Source: Megaustenia siamemsis (Eukaryota > Mollusca > Gastropoda > Stylommatophora > Ariophantidae). Taken from it: a stretch of 64,000 nucleotides of DNA. The notes below the pieces were generated by a model. That model worked only from the letters and a program-made list of their open reading frames with translations, did no database searches and was not told where the DNA came from. Numbering within the stretch: the first letter of the stretch is position 1; each line of letters begins with the position of its first letter. The DNA lies in assembly GCA_032433765.1 (NCBI GenBank), contig JAVIAB010000073.1:58185565-58249564 (forward strand). Direction: 5' to 3'. A program made the translations under genes and the position numbers. Below are positions 10,131 to 21,266 of the stretch, one piece after another.

Positions 10131-10717
10131 GCAGAGATATAATGAACATTATTCCTGTTCCTTCTCTCTTGTTGAATTCCCACCACTTCCTTTGTCTCCT
10201 ACTGTGTCCTGTAAAATGATCTTTATCAAGGCCAATCGATCGTTTAACATGTCCCTAGCACTTTACATTTCTTTCTTTCACTCTTGACAGTGAGTCTTTA
10301 ATTAGCCCTAAGGAACATTGCATTTTGTTTCGCCTTTTTCAGCATTGGCTATAATGGTCAATGAATGCGCAAGAGCTTTCTATATCTTCTCACTTCCAAG
10401 CCAGTATTATTATTTCAAGACCGACAATTAGTGTCCATGTTTGGCAGATATCTAAAATACACATTAAATAAACTAATCGTCATTTTATTTTACTGAAGTA
10501 GAAAACTTGTTAAAGATTGTTTTCGGTCGTATAAATGTAATGCTGCTCACGGTGGAACTGAACTTTACTGCTGTTATAAACATTCAACGCTGATACAAAA
10601 ATAGATTTTATTTTATTTGTTAAAAGTACCACATCTATCCCATTTCTGAAGTCTCCTTCTCCTTCGAATTTCAACTTTCTTGCTCAGAATTTTACACAGT
10701 AAGATGAGCTAGCCTCT
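10131..10717. other. Unassigned AT-rich sequence
   Basis: No ORF or repeat recognised. Confidence 0.4.
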
Positions 10718-11092
10718 AGGAATTTAGACTTAAAGAGTTTCCCCTAGGAATTTAGCGAAGACGGATTTTTTCTATGAATTTAGACATGACGAGTTGCCTT
10801 TATGAATATTGTCCAGACGAGTTGCCTTTATGAATTTAGACACGACGAGTTGCCTTTATGAAATTAGACACCAGTTGCCTTTAAGAATTTAAACACGACG
10901 AGCTGCCTTTATGAAATTAGACACGGCGAGTTGCCTTTATTAAATTTGACACGACGAGTTGCCAGTATGAATTTAGTGAATACTAATTGCTTTTATGGAT
11001 TTAGCCACATCAAGTTGCATCTACGAATTTTGTCAAGACGAGTTGCCTCTATGAATTAATCAAGAAGAGTTGCCTCTATGAATGTAATCATT
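10718..11092. repeat. Degenerate 28-30-bp minisatellite
   Basis: Roughly a dozen diverged copies of a unit containing ACGACGAGTTGCCTTTATGA and ATTTAGAC. Divergence is much higher than in the 12-kb array, so it is older. Confidence 0.85.
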
Positions 11093-11254
11093 TGCAGGAG
11101 GTGGTCATGATAAGTACCCACTGTTTGTCTCCAAATTATCTCCCTTGGTGTCAGAATTCAATTCTTAAACCTCTACACAGTTCACATATTTTGATGGACA
11201 TGTTCTGGAGTGTGTAGACTGGCAAGGCGTATAACCTGTGGGGATGTAGTCGTG

Positions 11255-11515
11255 TGCATATTGTGTAGATGGGCGTTCAGTAGTGCAGAGATCTTTCTCT
11301 TGTGGAAAAAAATGTCGAATATGTATACACGACTGACATTTTTGGGACATGAAAAGACACATTATCCTTATGAAAGTCACACTGGAGGGGAAAATACAAG
11401 GTAGACCAAGACATTAGGTGGACTGAGAACATCAAAAGATAGACAGGTGAGCCTGTGATAAAATATACCATCAAAGCAAGAGACAGAGTAAAATGGCGCT
11501 CCATGGTAGTTCATG
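11255..11515 (+). mobile_element. LINE-E 3' end
   Basis: FLGHEKTHYPYESHTGG, then GRPRH-type sequence and the terminal IKARDRVKWRSMVVHDY block seen also at 17.0 and 43.8 kb. Broken by stops. Confidence 0.65.
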
Positions 11516-11930
11516 ATTATACAAAACATAGACAATAGGACAACAGACAAGATATCAATGGAGACTGTAGAAATATGGCTTTACAGAAGAATATTGAGAA
11601 TACCATAGACAGCTAAGAATAGAAACAAAAACGTTCTGAAAGAGGCTAAAGCAAAGAGAAAGCTAACTTCCAGTATTAGGAAGAAACAATCATTATTATA
11701 TTTTTATCATGTAATGAGAAGGGAACAGCTGGAGTATATTGTGACAACTGAGAAAGTTGAAGGAAAAAGAGATAGAGGGAAGCAAAGAGAAAATATAAAA
11801 GGCAGCTTAAGAGAATGGCTTGACAGAAGGTAAATAACTGTCGAGATCGAAAGTCGTGGAGAGACATGATCACCTACGCTAGGGGGTATGTTATTACACG
11901 ATGATGACGACGATGATGATGGTAGCCAAC
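11516..11930 (+). mobile_element. LINE-B 3' end with GAT tail
   Basis: The plus strand carries degraded LINE-B sequence (NVLKEAKAKRKLTSSIRKK, FYHVMRREQLEYIVTTEK, EGKRDRGKQRENIKGSLREW) and ends in GATGATGACGACGATGATGA, the family's 3' tail. Confidence 0.8.
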
Positions 11931-12169
11931 CATTGATTGAGATAGCACCAAATACATGAATATCTATTTCCGTCCTAGCTCGGTTCAAAGAAAAAAAAAA
12001 CCCTTAAACTTACGAACAACCCAACCTGCTTAAACATATTTGGAAACCGGTCGACAAACAACGGTCTACTACACTGATGACATCAACACGAAAAAATTAC
12101 AAATTGTGTGAGACGTACTCGACTACCACATCGACTTGAGTCGAGTAATGAGGGGAAGGTACATTCAAC
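11931..12169. other. Unassigned sequence
   Basis: Short flank between the LINE tail and the 30-bp array. Confidence 0.4.
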
Positions 12170-12752
12170 AATTGTAGTATAGGACTTTACACATCTTACA
12201 TTTGTAGTGTAGGACTGCCCACATCGAACATTTGTAGTGTAGGACTACACACACTGAACATTTGTAGTGTAGGACTGTACACATCGAACATTTGTAGTGT
12301 AGGACTTAACTCATCGAACATTTGTAGTGTAGGACTGCACTCATCGAACATTTGTAGTGTAGGACTGCACTCATCGAACATTTGTAGTGTAGGACTGCAC
12401 TCATCGAACATTTGTAGTGTAGGACTGCACTCATCGAACATTTGTAGTGTAGGACTGCACACATTGAACATTTGTAGTGTAGGACTGCACACATTGAACA
12501 TTTGTAGTGTAGGACTGCACTCATCGAACATTTGTAGTGTAGAACTGCACTCATCGAACATTTGTAGTGTAGGACTGCACACATTGAACATTTGTAGTGT
12601 AGAACTGCACTCATCGAACATTTGTAGTGTAGGACTGCACACATTGAACATTTGTAGTGTAGGACTGCACTCATCGAACATTTGTAGTGTAGGACTGCAC
12701 TCATCGAACATTTGTAGTGTAGAACTGCACTCATCGAACATTTGTAGTGTAG
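12170..12752. repeat. 30-bp minisatellite, about 19 copies
   Basis: Strict 30-bp register of AGGACTGCACTCATCGAACA + TTTGTAGTGT. Variants CTCATCGAA/ACATTGAA and AGGACT/AGAACT are interspersed. Because 30 is divisible by 3, long stop-free frames exist on both strands. These are by-products of the periodicity, not genes. Confidence 0.97.
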
Positions 12753-13629
12753 GAGTAAACTTGAACAGTTTCTATTTCTTTCCATGTAAATTCATCAACT
12801 TCTTATTCATCATGTTATTATTATTTTGTACGTTATATTCTGTTGCCTGAGCGATAGCTTTTAGTTTTTCTCTAGTTTATAAAATAACAGTTTATTGAAC
12901 ACAATTAACTCATTCTTTTCAACTGGAAAATCTTGTTATAGGAAACTCGTTGAGCTTTGATGTAGTTACATTTGTATTATCATTTCAACAACCATAACAT
13001 GAGAATGTAAGCTTGCGGCAATTGTAATTTTTAATTACTTGTAAAATTTGTACCATGTCTGGATTGTTAACGTCCAACAAAAGTTTATCAACCGGAGCGT
13101 GTTCCGTAATAGTAGCCATGTTTTTTTTTCCAATCCAACATTTCAGTAATACCCATGTGGGTTTGGGCAATTATCGTCACTCCCTAGTAATTTTAAAGAA
13201 TCGCACAAAGAGCATTCACAGCTTGCTAAACGAGTTAATGTTAAAACGAGGTATCCCAGACCGAAAGGTACAGATTACACGGCAAATGTCAGCACGAGTG
13301 TGCAAGATGTTTTAATAAAAGAATACAGAAGAGATCGACATAATTGTATGCTGTAGACGATTCTCGTTATACCTGCTTGCTTACCCTCACCTCAAGTAGT
13401 GTCCCCTTACACCAGAAGAATCATTAAGTTAGATACAGTAATTGAAATGTTCAACTACAATGCTAAACCAGTCATATTACAAGGCCGTAAGACGTGATGA
13501 GTAACAGCAATAAGCGTATCGAAGATGCAAACTTCCAAAAATTAATGCTCGTGCAGAATAAAACGAAGGAAACAGTATGACAAAATCACAAAATTAGTGC
13601 CAGTGGAAAGAAGCAGCCAAATATCAAAG
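12753..13629. other. Unassigned sequence
   Basis: No recognised element. An 86-codon plus-strand ORF (13055-13315) and a 61-codon minus-strand ORF are unrecognised. Confidence 0.35.
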
Positions 13630-13885
13630 AAAACAGAAACGTTGACTTTGGATAGGACACACACTGACAGGCTACTTTTTGGAATCTCCATGGGAATAAA
13701 GAGATAAATAAGAATCCCAAAATATACTTGGAGAAGACAGGTGGAAACAGAGATGAAGAGGAAGGAGAAGACATGCAATGATATTAGGAGAAGAAAAAGG
13801 ATAGGTCGGATAGTGTTTGTTGTAGATCTATGCTCCACAGAAAGTCGAACGGGAGAGGATGACGACATCAGAAGGAAGAAGGCGC
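13630..13885 (+). mobile_element. LINE-D 3' end remnant
   Basis: The pieces WIGHTLTG, WRRQVETEMKRKEKTCNDIR and FVVDLCSTES match in order the C-terminus of the LINE-D at 46.8-47.5 kb (RRWCWIGHTLRKPTE, SWRRQIKAEMKMMWKTWNDL, VKDLCSTGS). Frames are broken. Confidence 0.78.
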
Positions 13886-13934
13886 AGCGAGGGAGTGGCT
13901 GTTGACGAAAATAGTCTGGCGTTATTCCCAGAAT

Positions 13935-14481
13935 AGGCGAGTGTTTTTTTTCTAACCGCCACTGCTTCTGTGTTCTATCAGTCTCTGAAAACGACACTGC
14001 TTTTGTGTTCTATCCGTCTCTAAAAACGACACTGCTTCTGTGTTCTATCAGTCTCTGAAAACGACACTGCTTTTGTGTTCTATCCGTCTCTAAAAACGAC
14101 ACTGCTTCTGTGTTCTATCAGTCTCTGAAAACGACACTGCTTTTGTGTTCTATCCGTCTCTAAAAACGATACTGCTTCTGTGTTCTATCAGTCTCTGAAA
14201 ACGACACTGCTTTTGTGTTCTATCCGTCTCTGAAAACGACACTGCTTCTGTGTTCTATCCATCTCTGAAAATGACACTACTTCTGTGTTCTATCCATCTC
14301 TGAAAACGACACTACTTCTGTGTTCTATCCATCTCTGAAAACGACACTACTTCTGTGTTCTATCCATCTCTGAAAACGACACTACTTATGTGTTCTATCC
14401 ATCTCTGAAAATGACACTACTTCTGTGTTCTATCCATCTCTGAAAACGACACTACTTCTGTGTTCTATCAGTCTCTGAAAA
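13935..14481. repeat. 35-bp minisatellite with alternating units
   Basis: About 15 units of TCTCTGAAAACGACACTGCT + TCTGTGTTCTATC. The left half alternates two types (CAGTCTCTGAAA..CTTTTG and CCGTCTCTAAAA..CTTCTG), giving a 70-bp superunit. The right half is a more uniform CCATCTCTGAAA..CTACTTCTG type. The 13-bp direct repeat TTATTCCCAGAAT flanks the block at 13922-13934 and 14482-14494. Confidence 0.95.
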
Positions 14482-14494
14482 TTATTCCCAGAAT

Positions 14495-14760
14495 TGTGCT
14501 TTTTTATCCTGGAAAGTGTAACGACCTGGCGTGATACTGACCACATTACCTATAACATGTATGTACTATATGGCTCTTTTCGTCTTGTCAGACGGTCTAG
14601 TGGAGGCTATTGTGTATTTTTAATAAAGTTTTGTTTTTGTCGAGCAGCTTCTCTCGTGGCTAAAAACATTGTTTACTTAAACATGTCTGTGTTGGGTATT
14701 AAAAAGTGTGGACTTTGACACCATATTCCCCATACGCCCCACAGCTTGGAGGGTGCCCTC
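14495..14760 (+). mobile_element. Degenerate SINE-A
   Basis: The SINE-A order is kept: TTTTTTATCCTGGAAAGTG, GGCGTGATACTGACCACATT, later CACCATATTCCCCATACGCC. The middle is replaced by unrelated sequence. Head not found. Confidence 0.6.
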
Positions 14761-14979
14761 ACATATGTCATTACTTTTCACCAGGATATATTTTGAAATA
14801 AAAAAAGCATTAACATTTCTACTATCAGTGAAAAGATGATTTAAATCACCATTCTAAAAACTGTCTCAGGGATCTTCGTTCGTTATACTTCGTGGTTCGT
14901 GTATTGTGCTAAGATATTTCTGAGCAATTAGGGGAGAGATAGAATTTTTATTGTGTACCCCTACACTACGTTAATGATA

Positions 14980-14982
<3 letters not shown>
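14761..14982. other. Unassigned sequence
   Basis: Nothing recognised. Confidence 0.4.

Positions 14983-15040
<58 letters not shown>
14983..15040. repeat. (AT)n microsatellite
   Basis: Pure TA repeat abutting the repeat at 15041. Confidence 0.97.
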
Positions 15041-15042
<2 letters not shown>

Positions 15043-15365
15043 TCCATCAAGACTCAATCAGAGTAGGATTCCAGACTCTCACATGAAGACAGCTGTCTGT
15101 ATACGAGAATTGATCGACCCCATAGACAGAACATCATAATTAGAGTCTGTTAGATCCACCCTGATTGAGTACCTGTTAAAACGTTGCACTGTGTTCTGCG
15201 CCAGTGGCCCAGTGCATCCGATTTCAGCCAGCATTTTATTCAGGTTTGCTTTCTCTAGCCTTTGATTGTCCCCAATCTTCCTGCAAGGCAGCAGATGATC
15301 TTTTCTGTAGGGGGATTCTACCCTTAGATGGTCGGCCCTCCCAGGTTTACGAGCACCATCTGCCC
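15041..15365 (-). mobile_element. Unknown dispersed repeat, copy 1
   Basis: Closely similar to 16236-16470, sharing GACTCAATCAGAGTA, CAGACAGAACATCA, GCACTGTGTTCTGCGCCAGT and GCCAGCATTTTATTC. The minus strand is open and reads NLNKMLAEIGCTGPLAQNTV. In both copies the same end touches a microsatellite (AT here, TC there), which suggests a retroelement whose 3' end carries a simple-repeat tail. No family recognised. This copy extends further than the other at its right end. Confidence 0.75.
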
Positions 15366-15375
15366 GAGTCACTAG

Positions 15376-15556
15376 AGGTGACTAACACAGACATGTACAC
15401 ACAAAGATATGAGATATGACTAAACACAAACAAACGAAGATATGAGACATGACTAACATAGACAGACACACATTAAGATATGTGATGTGACTAGCATGGA
15501 CATACACACAAATATACGAGACATGACTAACATAGACATGCACACACAAAGGTACG
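15376..15556. repeat. Degenerate short tandem repeat
   Basis: Four or five diverged units of GACATGACTAACATAGACA..ACACACAAAGATATGA. Confidence 0.75.
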
Positions 15557-15574
15557 ACAGTGATTTTTTTGTCT

Positions 15575-15925
15575 GTTGTCCTATTGTCCATGATTCACAT
15601 CTATATGTTAAGACTGGCTCTACATAACATTTAATAACTCTTTTTCTTGTTTCTATTGTCAAAAATAAATTGCTTAGTATCTTCCTAATTTCTTTTTGGA
15701 AAGCTGCTTTTGCCTGAGCCATTCTGCATCTCACTTCTTTTGTACATCTTCCGTCTGAGGTTAACAAGGTTCCCAAATATTTAAATTCATTTACCTGTTT
15801 TAATATTGTTCCACTTGTCTTTATTTTGCACTGAGGTGATGTCTTTTTCTTTGTTGTTACCATTACTTCTGTCTTTTTACTAATACGGCTGAGTCCTTTA
15901 TTTTTGCTTTCTTTCACTATAATGT
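15575..15925 (-). mobile_element. LINE-B reverse transcriptase fragment
   Basis: The minus strand carries ESKNKGLSRISKKTEVMVTT, VNEFKYLGTLLTSDGRCTKE, AQAKAAFQKEIRKILSN and CYVEPVLTYRCESWT. It is fused in frame on its N-terminal side to a LINE-E tail (15926-16130), an arrangement that cannot be original. Confidence 0.88.
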
Positions 15926-16130
15926 CCAACACATATCCCATCGAAAAGGATCTATCTCTAAGCCAGATCTCACACATTTCATCTGTTGTCATGTTCAAGA
16001 TTTCTTTGATGTCTTGAAGCCACCTTCTTCTTGGTCTGCCCTGTCTCGTCTTCCTGGAACTTTGTCTTCCATTATTATTCTTTCCAGTCCACTTTGTCTT
16101 TGGCGTGGCCATAGTATTTTAATTGCCCTG
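15926..16130 (-). mobile_element. LINE-E C-terminal fragment
   Basis: QLKYYGHAKDKVDWK in one frame and QGRPRRRWLQDIKEILNMTT in another: the GRPRRRW block that normally ends a LINE ORF. Here it precedes reverse transcriptase sequence of a different copy. Confidence 0.8.
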
Positions 16131-16197
16131 TAAGATGTTGTTTGTAAGTCATCTCTTTTCAGTGTTTAGGTCACTAGGTTTTCATTGCTGTTTTTCA

Positions 16198-16200
<3 letters not shown>

Positions 16201-16235
<35 letters not shown>
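16201..16235. repeat. (TC)n microsatellite
   Basis: Pure TC repeat joined to the unknown dispersed repeat copy 2. Confidence 0.97.
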
Positions 16236-16237
<2 letters not shown>

Positions 16238-16470
16238 GTTCAGGACTCAATCAGAGTAAGGATTCCAGACTCTCATATGAAGTCAGCTGTCAGGCTAAGT
16301 GTGTTGATCGCCCCCACAGACAGAACATCACAATTAGAGTCTGTCAGATCCACTCTGACTGAACACCCGTAAATACGTTGCACTGTGTTCTGCGCCAGTG
16401 GCCCAGTGCATCCGATTTCAGCCAGCATTTTATTCGGGTTTGCTTTCCCTAGCCTTTGATTGTCCACCTT
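16236..16470 (-). mobile_element. Unknown dispersed repeat, copy 2
   Basis: Paralogue of 15041-15365 with the same order of shared blocks. The minus strand reads RLGKANPNKMLAEIGCTGPL. A run of about 100 codons is open here (16273-16584, extending past the repeat), but reading frames differ between copies, so coding is unproven. Confidence 0.75.
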
Positions 16471-16984
16471 ATATATAAGAATACAAGAATAGAAGGGAGT
16501 TAATCCCGGAAGTAGAACGCGATTGGTGCGTTTTACTGTCGATATTTGCGCTTTGGCAGTTAATAACACATTTGTTGAAAACATCCATTTTTTTTTTTTT
16601 TTAAAGATGAGGGAATTTGAAAGTAAGGGTTAACAAAATATAATTCTTGTGTCTCGAGCGTCACAAAAAATCTCGGTTAACTTTCGAGAAAAAATTATTT
16701 TGTTGACGTTATTTTTGAGCTCCAGTCACGCATTAAAAGACAAGTGGGTAGACAGCAATTACTGGAGGCGACGTCGACAAAATCGTTCCAGTTTTTATAT
16801 ATAAAACCACGGTCAGTATTTATCTTAAGACTGCCATTAGTGTACCAGAAAAATTCTAACAGTGACTTTTAGTATATTAATATTTACTATGTCTTTTTTT
16901 TGATAAATATTATGTTTACAGCACAACACGTGCATTTTTAGTTCTGTGTATTTCGTGTTTAAATACAAAGTGAAAGAGGCAAAG
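16471..16984. other. Unassigned sequence
   Basis: Nothing recognised apart from a short poly-T run near 16590. Confidence 0.4.
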
Positions 16985-17135
16985 CCATAACAACACTAAC
17001 AAGGACGAGTAGCATCAAAGATGGATAAGTCAGCCTATGGCAACCTGCATCATCGAAGCAAGAGACCGCGGAATGGCGCTCCATGGTAGCCAAACTTCCA
17101 TGCGGAGACGTCACTCATTGATAATGATGATGAAG
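16985..17135 (+). mobile_element. LINE-E 3' terminus
   Basis: The terminal motif CIIEARDRGMALHGSQTSMR precedes GATAATGATGATG. Same ending as at 11.45 and 43.75 kb. Confidence 0.7.
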
Positions 17136-17334
17136 TCGTGTTTGTCTATCGCCATGAGTTTCCACCGATAATAAATACTTCTTTATTTGTTTTTATTTTA
17201 TAGCAGGGGACCATCTTGTCGAGTGCTCCAATCATATCATAGCAACGGGACTGGCCATGCAGGGTCATTTCAGAAACCAGTTAATTATTACGAAGTGTCC
17301 ATTAATGTTCCCATCTCTTTCCTGACATGTTCGG

Positions 17335-18150
17335 GTTCGGTGGTCTAGAGGTACAACATCGGCGTCAGGACAGGAAGGACTCGGGTTCAAACCCTACCAG
17401 AAGCGGTGATGATTTAAAAAAAAATTATTCCCCGATTACTTTCTGACCATCTTCTTCTTTCTTCTTTTCCCTTTTCACTGATACCTAAAAGGTGTCGTGG
17501 TTTATAGCATTTGTCGTTCTTGTGCTGCTCGAACTGTCTGAATCAGTGATTTTCCTTTGTTGTTACATGTCTCTGTCACTGATGGTGATTGGTAAGGATT
17601 CATTCTGACCAGGTGGCCAAACCATTTAAGTTGTTGTTGTTCTATATATTCTTGGCAGGGTTTTGTTCCTACTATTTTTCTTATGGTTTCATTTGGTATT
17701 CTATCTCTTCTTGTGTTGTTTGTTACTTTTCTCAAGCAACGCATCTCACATGTATTTATCTTTCTTAAATGTGATTTAGAAAGGGTCCATGTTTGACTTT
17801 CATCGCACAAAGTTGGTATGAAGATGTTATTTATCATTTGTTGTTTAGCTGGCATAGAAATGTTTGGATGTCTTAGCAATGGTGAAAGCTGGCATGTGAC
17901 AGCATTTCTGACCTTACCCTCACCTGATCTCTTGGGTAATGAGACCCAATGGCCTTCTTGGATAACGGCAATAAACATCCATCCCCCCTCCCCCTTGTGC
18001 ACTTACGAACGTAAAGATCCATTGGCAGTTAAAATTTAAAAGAGTCAGCCATAAATATGGCCGTTTCCCCGAGCAAAATTGTCAGAAAACATCTACCCAC
18101 ACCGTGGATCCCAGGCCGTGCTACGGAGTTCGTGCACGAGGGCCAGGATT
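17335..18150 (+). mobile_element. SINE-2 split by a LINE
   Basis: Head: tRNA-like A box (TTCGGTGGTCTAGAGG) and B box (GGGTTCAAACCC) at 17335-17400, then a body running to 17448. It resumes at 17914 and continues through CACCTGATCTCTTGGGTAAT, AAAGATCCATTGGCAG, CCATAAATATGGCC and GTGCTACGGAGTTCGTGCAC. The insert is the LINE at 17449-17904. The segment at about 18068-18098 is the single-copy equivalent of the 26-bp array at 5.06 kb. Confidence 0.85.
17449..17904 (-). mobile_element. LINE-A' inserted in SINE-2
   Basis: A subfamily of LINE-A. The minus strand carries QLSPLLRHPNISMPAKQQM, IFIPTLCDESQTWTLSKSHL, RIPNETIRKIVGTKPCQEYI and KWFGHLVRMNPYQSPS. The 3' end is a GAA-rich tail at the left. 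A 9-bp direct repeat (TTTCTGACC) at 17440-17448 and 17905-17913 is the likely target duplication. Confidence 0.85.
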
Positions 18151-19544
18151 CTCCTCGGATTTTGTCGAGATTCTCGAGGAGGATATCGGAGCACCTATAG
18201 GTTCGTCTAGTGTGCAGTGGTGGTGATTCTAACAACAAAGAAACAAACAAGAAACTATCAACACAGCCACGAAGTCTGCAGGCTAGAGATTGTGCTTGAA
18301 GTGATTTCCAAAACTTGTTACGTTGTCCATGATGATATTCATTTTCATTATACGAACACAATTTAAGTCAGGACATCATGTACTTCATGCTTGTCAAACG
18401 TCGATGGCTCTTCTGCGCGCATAGCTTAACCACGGGACCTATGTCCTGTCTTTCGTCTCCGATTGGACTAAACATTCAATGTCATCTAACATTGGGTAAA
18501 GACTTAATATAAAACCACGATATGAAATTCAGACTTAACTACTGTTAGACGCGCTAAGAGTTACCAAATCCGCAACTCTACATGAAGTTACATGTTCTCA
18601 ACTCGATGGCGTTGAAGCACTAATCTTAAATATCGAGAGGAGTATGTGCGAAAAGTGCTGTCAGTCTACTACATTCCTCTCATGCTTAAAATTAATATAT
18701 TATGGGAGAGGTTCCAGCTTGTGCTGCTAAGCAAAAAAAAATGTGATTTGTTTTACTGAATTGTCTTGGTCTTTTATTTTTTACATTAATGCATACGAGA
18801 TGAAGAACACCACAGTTGAACTCATTGCTCATTTTCTGAGACAAACTGTACAATTTAATGTGAACTTCGTCTAACCATTGTTTCATATATTATTTATTGA
18901 TGAATCAAAAAAATGTTATCATTTTAAAATAAAGAAATCTGCAAGATAAATATCAATGAGAAGCAGCCGTGTATTAAGGATTTGTAACGTTTCTGTGCAG
19001 GTATCAGAAAAATAAAAATAATCCAACAATATTTTGAATATGGTCATCAAAATAAAACGTAAATCACAGAGTGATTAAAACTATGTAATGTGGAGTTTCA
19101 CTAACAACAGTAGCGCCGCTAACTGAACTTTTATCACTGACAGATCAACAAACAAATGTCAGGACGTATTCTTGTTATCTGTGAGCAGGTCGTTGTGAAC
19201 AGTCGCCGGGAACGAGGTGAACATAATGTATTATAACAACCTTACATGAGAGAACAGAACACACATGCACACACAAACTTGATGATTCGGCCTTACACAG
19301 GTCTTTTCAGAAACAAAAAAAAAACACAGGACACACAGAAAACGAGAAATGTTCTAAGAAACATCGTAAAAAAGTAAAGAAAAATACGATATACAGAAAA
19401 AAAAATATAATAGGACTTGTCTGCAAGTGGAATCCCAGTCTTCCCTCAACAAGTTGGTGACGTAGAATTAGCACGAAATAAAAAAGAAACAGGGTAGGAG
19501 TTATGCTTGTCTCGTTCGTTACTCAGGGAACAAAGGCTGAGAAG
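18151..19544. other. Unassigned sequence, 1.4 kb
   Basis: The longest stretch in the first 25 kb without a recognised element. AT-rich, only short ORFs, no convincing exon. Confidence 0.4.
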
Positions 19545-21052
19545 GGGCTAGAGAAACTTGTGTCTTATATAAAAGGGCTTTGAGAAAGTTGTGTTTTAAA
19601 TAAAATGGGTTAGAGAAAGTTGTGTCTTAAATAAAAGGGTCTAGAGAAAGTTGTGTCTTAAATAAAAGGGGCTAGAGAAAGTTGTCTTAAAAAAGAGGGG
19701 CTAGAGAAAGTTGAGTCTTAAATAAGAGGGGCCAGAGAAAGTTCAGTCTTAAATAAGAGGGGCTAGAGAAAGTTGAGTCTTAAATAAAAGGGGCTAGAGA
19801 AAGTTGTCTTAAATAAGAGGGGCTAGAGAAAGTTGAGTCTTAAATAAGAGGGGCCAGAGAAAGTTGAGTCTTAAATAAGAGGGGCTAGAGAAAGTTGTGT
19901 CTTAAATAAAAGGGGCTAGAGAAAGTTGTCTTAAATAAGAGGGGCTAGAGAAAGTTGAGTCTAAAATAAGAGGGGCTAGAGAAAGTTGAGTCTTAAATAA
20001 AAGAGGCTAGAGAAAGTTGAGTCTTAAATAAGAGGGGCCAGAGAAAGTTGAGCCTTAAATAAAGAGGCTAGAAAAAGTTGAGTCTTAATTAAGAGGGGCC
20101 AGAGAAAGTTGAGTCTTAAATAAAAGGGGCTTGAGGAAGTTGAGTCTTAAAAAAAAGGAACTAGAAAAAGTTAAGTCTTAAATAAAAGGGGCTAGAGAAA
20201 GTTTAGTCTTAAATAAAATGGACAAGATAAAGTTGAGTCTTAAATAAAATGGACAAGATAAAGTTGAGTCTTAAATAAAATGGACAAGATAAAGTTGAGT
20301 CTTAAATAAAATGGACAAGAGAAAGTTGAGTCTTAAATAAGAGGAGCTAGAGAAAGTTGTGTATTGAATAAAAAGGGCTAGAGAAAGTTGAGTCTTAAAT
20401 AAAAGGGACAAGAGAAAGTTGAGTCTTAAATAAAAGGAGCTAGAGAAAGTTGTGTCTTGAATAAAAGGGGCTAGAGAAAGTTGAGTCTTAAATAAAAGGG
20501 ACAAGAGAAAGTTGAGTCTTAATTAAAGGGGGCTAGAAAAAGTGGAGTCTTAAATAAAAGGGGCTAGAGAAAGTTGTGTCTAAAAAATGGGGCTATAGAA
20601 AGTTGAGTCTTAAAAAAAGGAGCTAGAGAAAGTTGAGTCTTAATTAAAAGGAGCTAGAGAAAGTTGAGTCTTAAATAAAAGGTGCTAGAGAAAATTGAGT
20701 CTTAAATAAACGATGCTAGAGAAAGTTGAGACTTAAATAAAAGGGGCTAGAGAAAGTCGAGTCTTAAATAAAAGAGGCTTGAGAAAGTTGTGTGTTAAAT
20801 AAAAGGGGCTAGAGAAAGTTGAGTCTTTAAAAAAAGGAGCTAGAGAAAGTTGTGCCTTTAATAAAATGGGTAGGGAAAGTTGTGTCTTAAATAAAAGGAG
20901 CTAGAGAAAGTCGAGTCTTAACTAAATAAAAGTGCCTAGCGAAATTTGAGTCTTAAATAAGAATGGCTACAGAAAGTTGTTTTGAATAAAAGGAGCTAGA
21001 GAAAATTGTGTCTTAAATAAGAGGGGCTAGAGAAATTTGAGTCTTAAATAAA
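19545..21052. repeat. 31-bp minisatellite, about 1.5 kb
   Basis: Close to 48 units of GAGAAAGTTGAGTCTTAAAT + AAAAGGGGCTA with frequent 1-3-bp indels. Subtypes TTGAGTC, TTGTGTC and TTGTC and A/G alternation in AAAAGG/AAGAGG occur in local runs. A uniform subarray of GGACAAGATAAAG units lies at 20220-20320. Confidence 0.96.
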
Positions 21053-21257
21053 AGGGAAACAGTCTGAGAGATAAGATCAGAAATGAAGAACCGAGAAAAA
21101 AGCTAGGAATAGCCCCAGCCATAGAATATATAAGGAAACAACAGATAAAATGGTTCGGCCACGTGACAAGGCAGAAAGAACAAAACACAACACAACGAGC
21201 CTTCAACAAACGTTGTGAGAACAACAGACCCAAGGGTCGACCACGAAAAAGATGGAA
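21053..21257 (+). mobile_element. LINE-A 3' half
   Basis: SLRDKIRNEEPRKKLGIAPA, KWFGHVTRQKEQNTTQRAFN and PKGRPRKRW. It starts abruptly at the end of the 31-bp array, and the adjoining 5' half is inverted. Confidence 0.88.
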
Positions 21258-21266
21258 ACACTCCCA

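Noticed and set aside
12196..12850. Cys-rich repeat peptides on both strands
   Set aside because: By-products of the 30-bp array; both strands are equally open.
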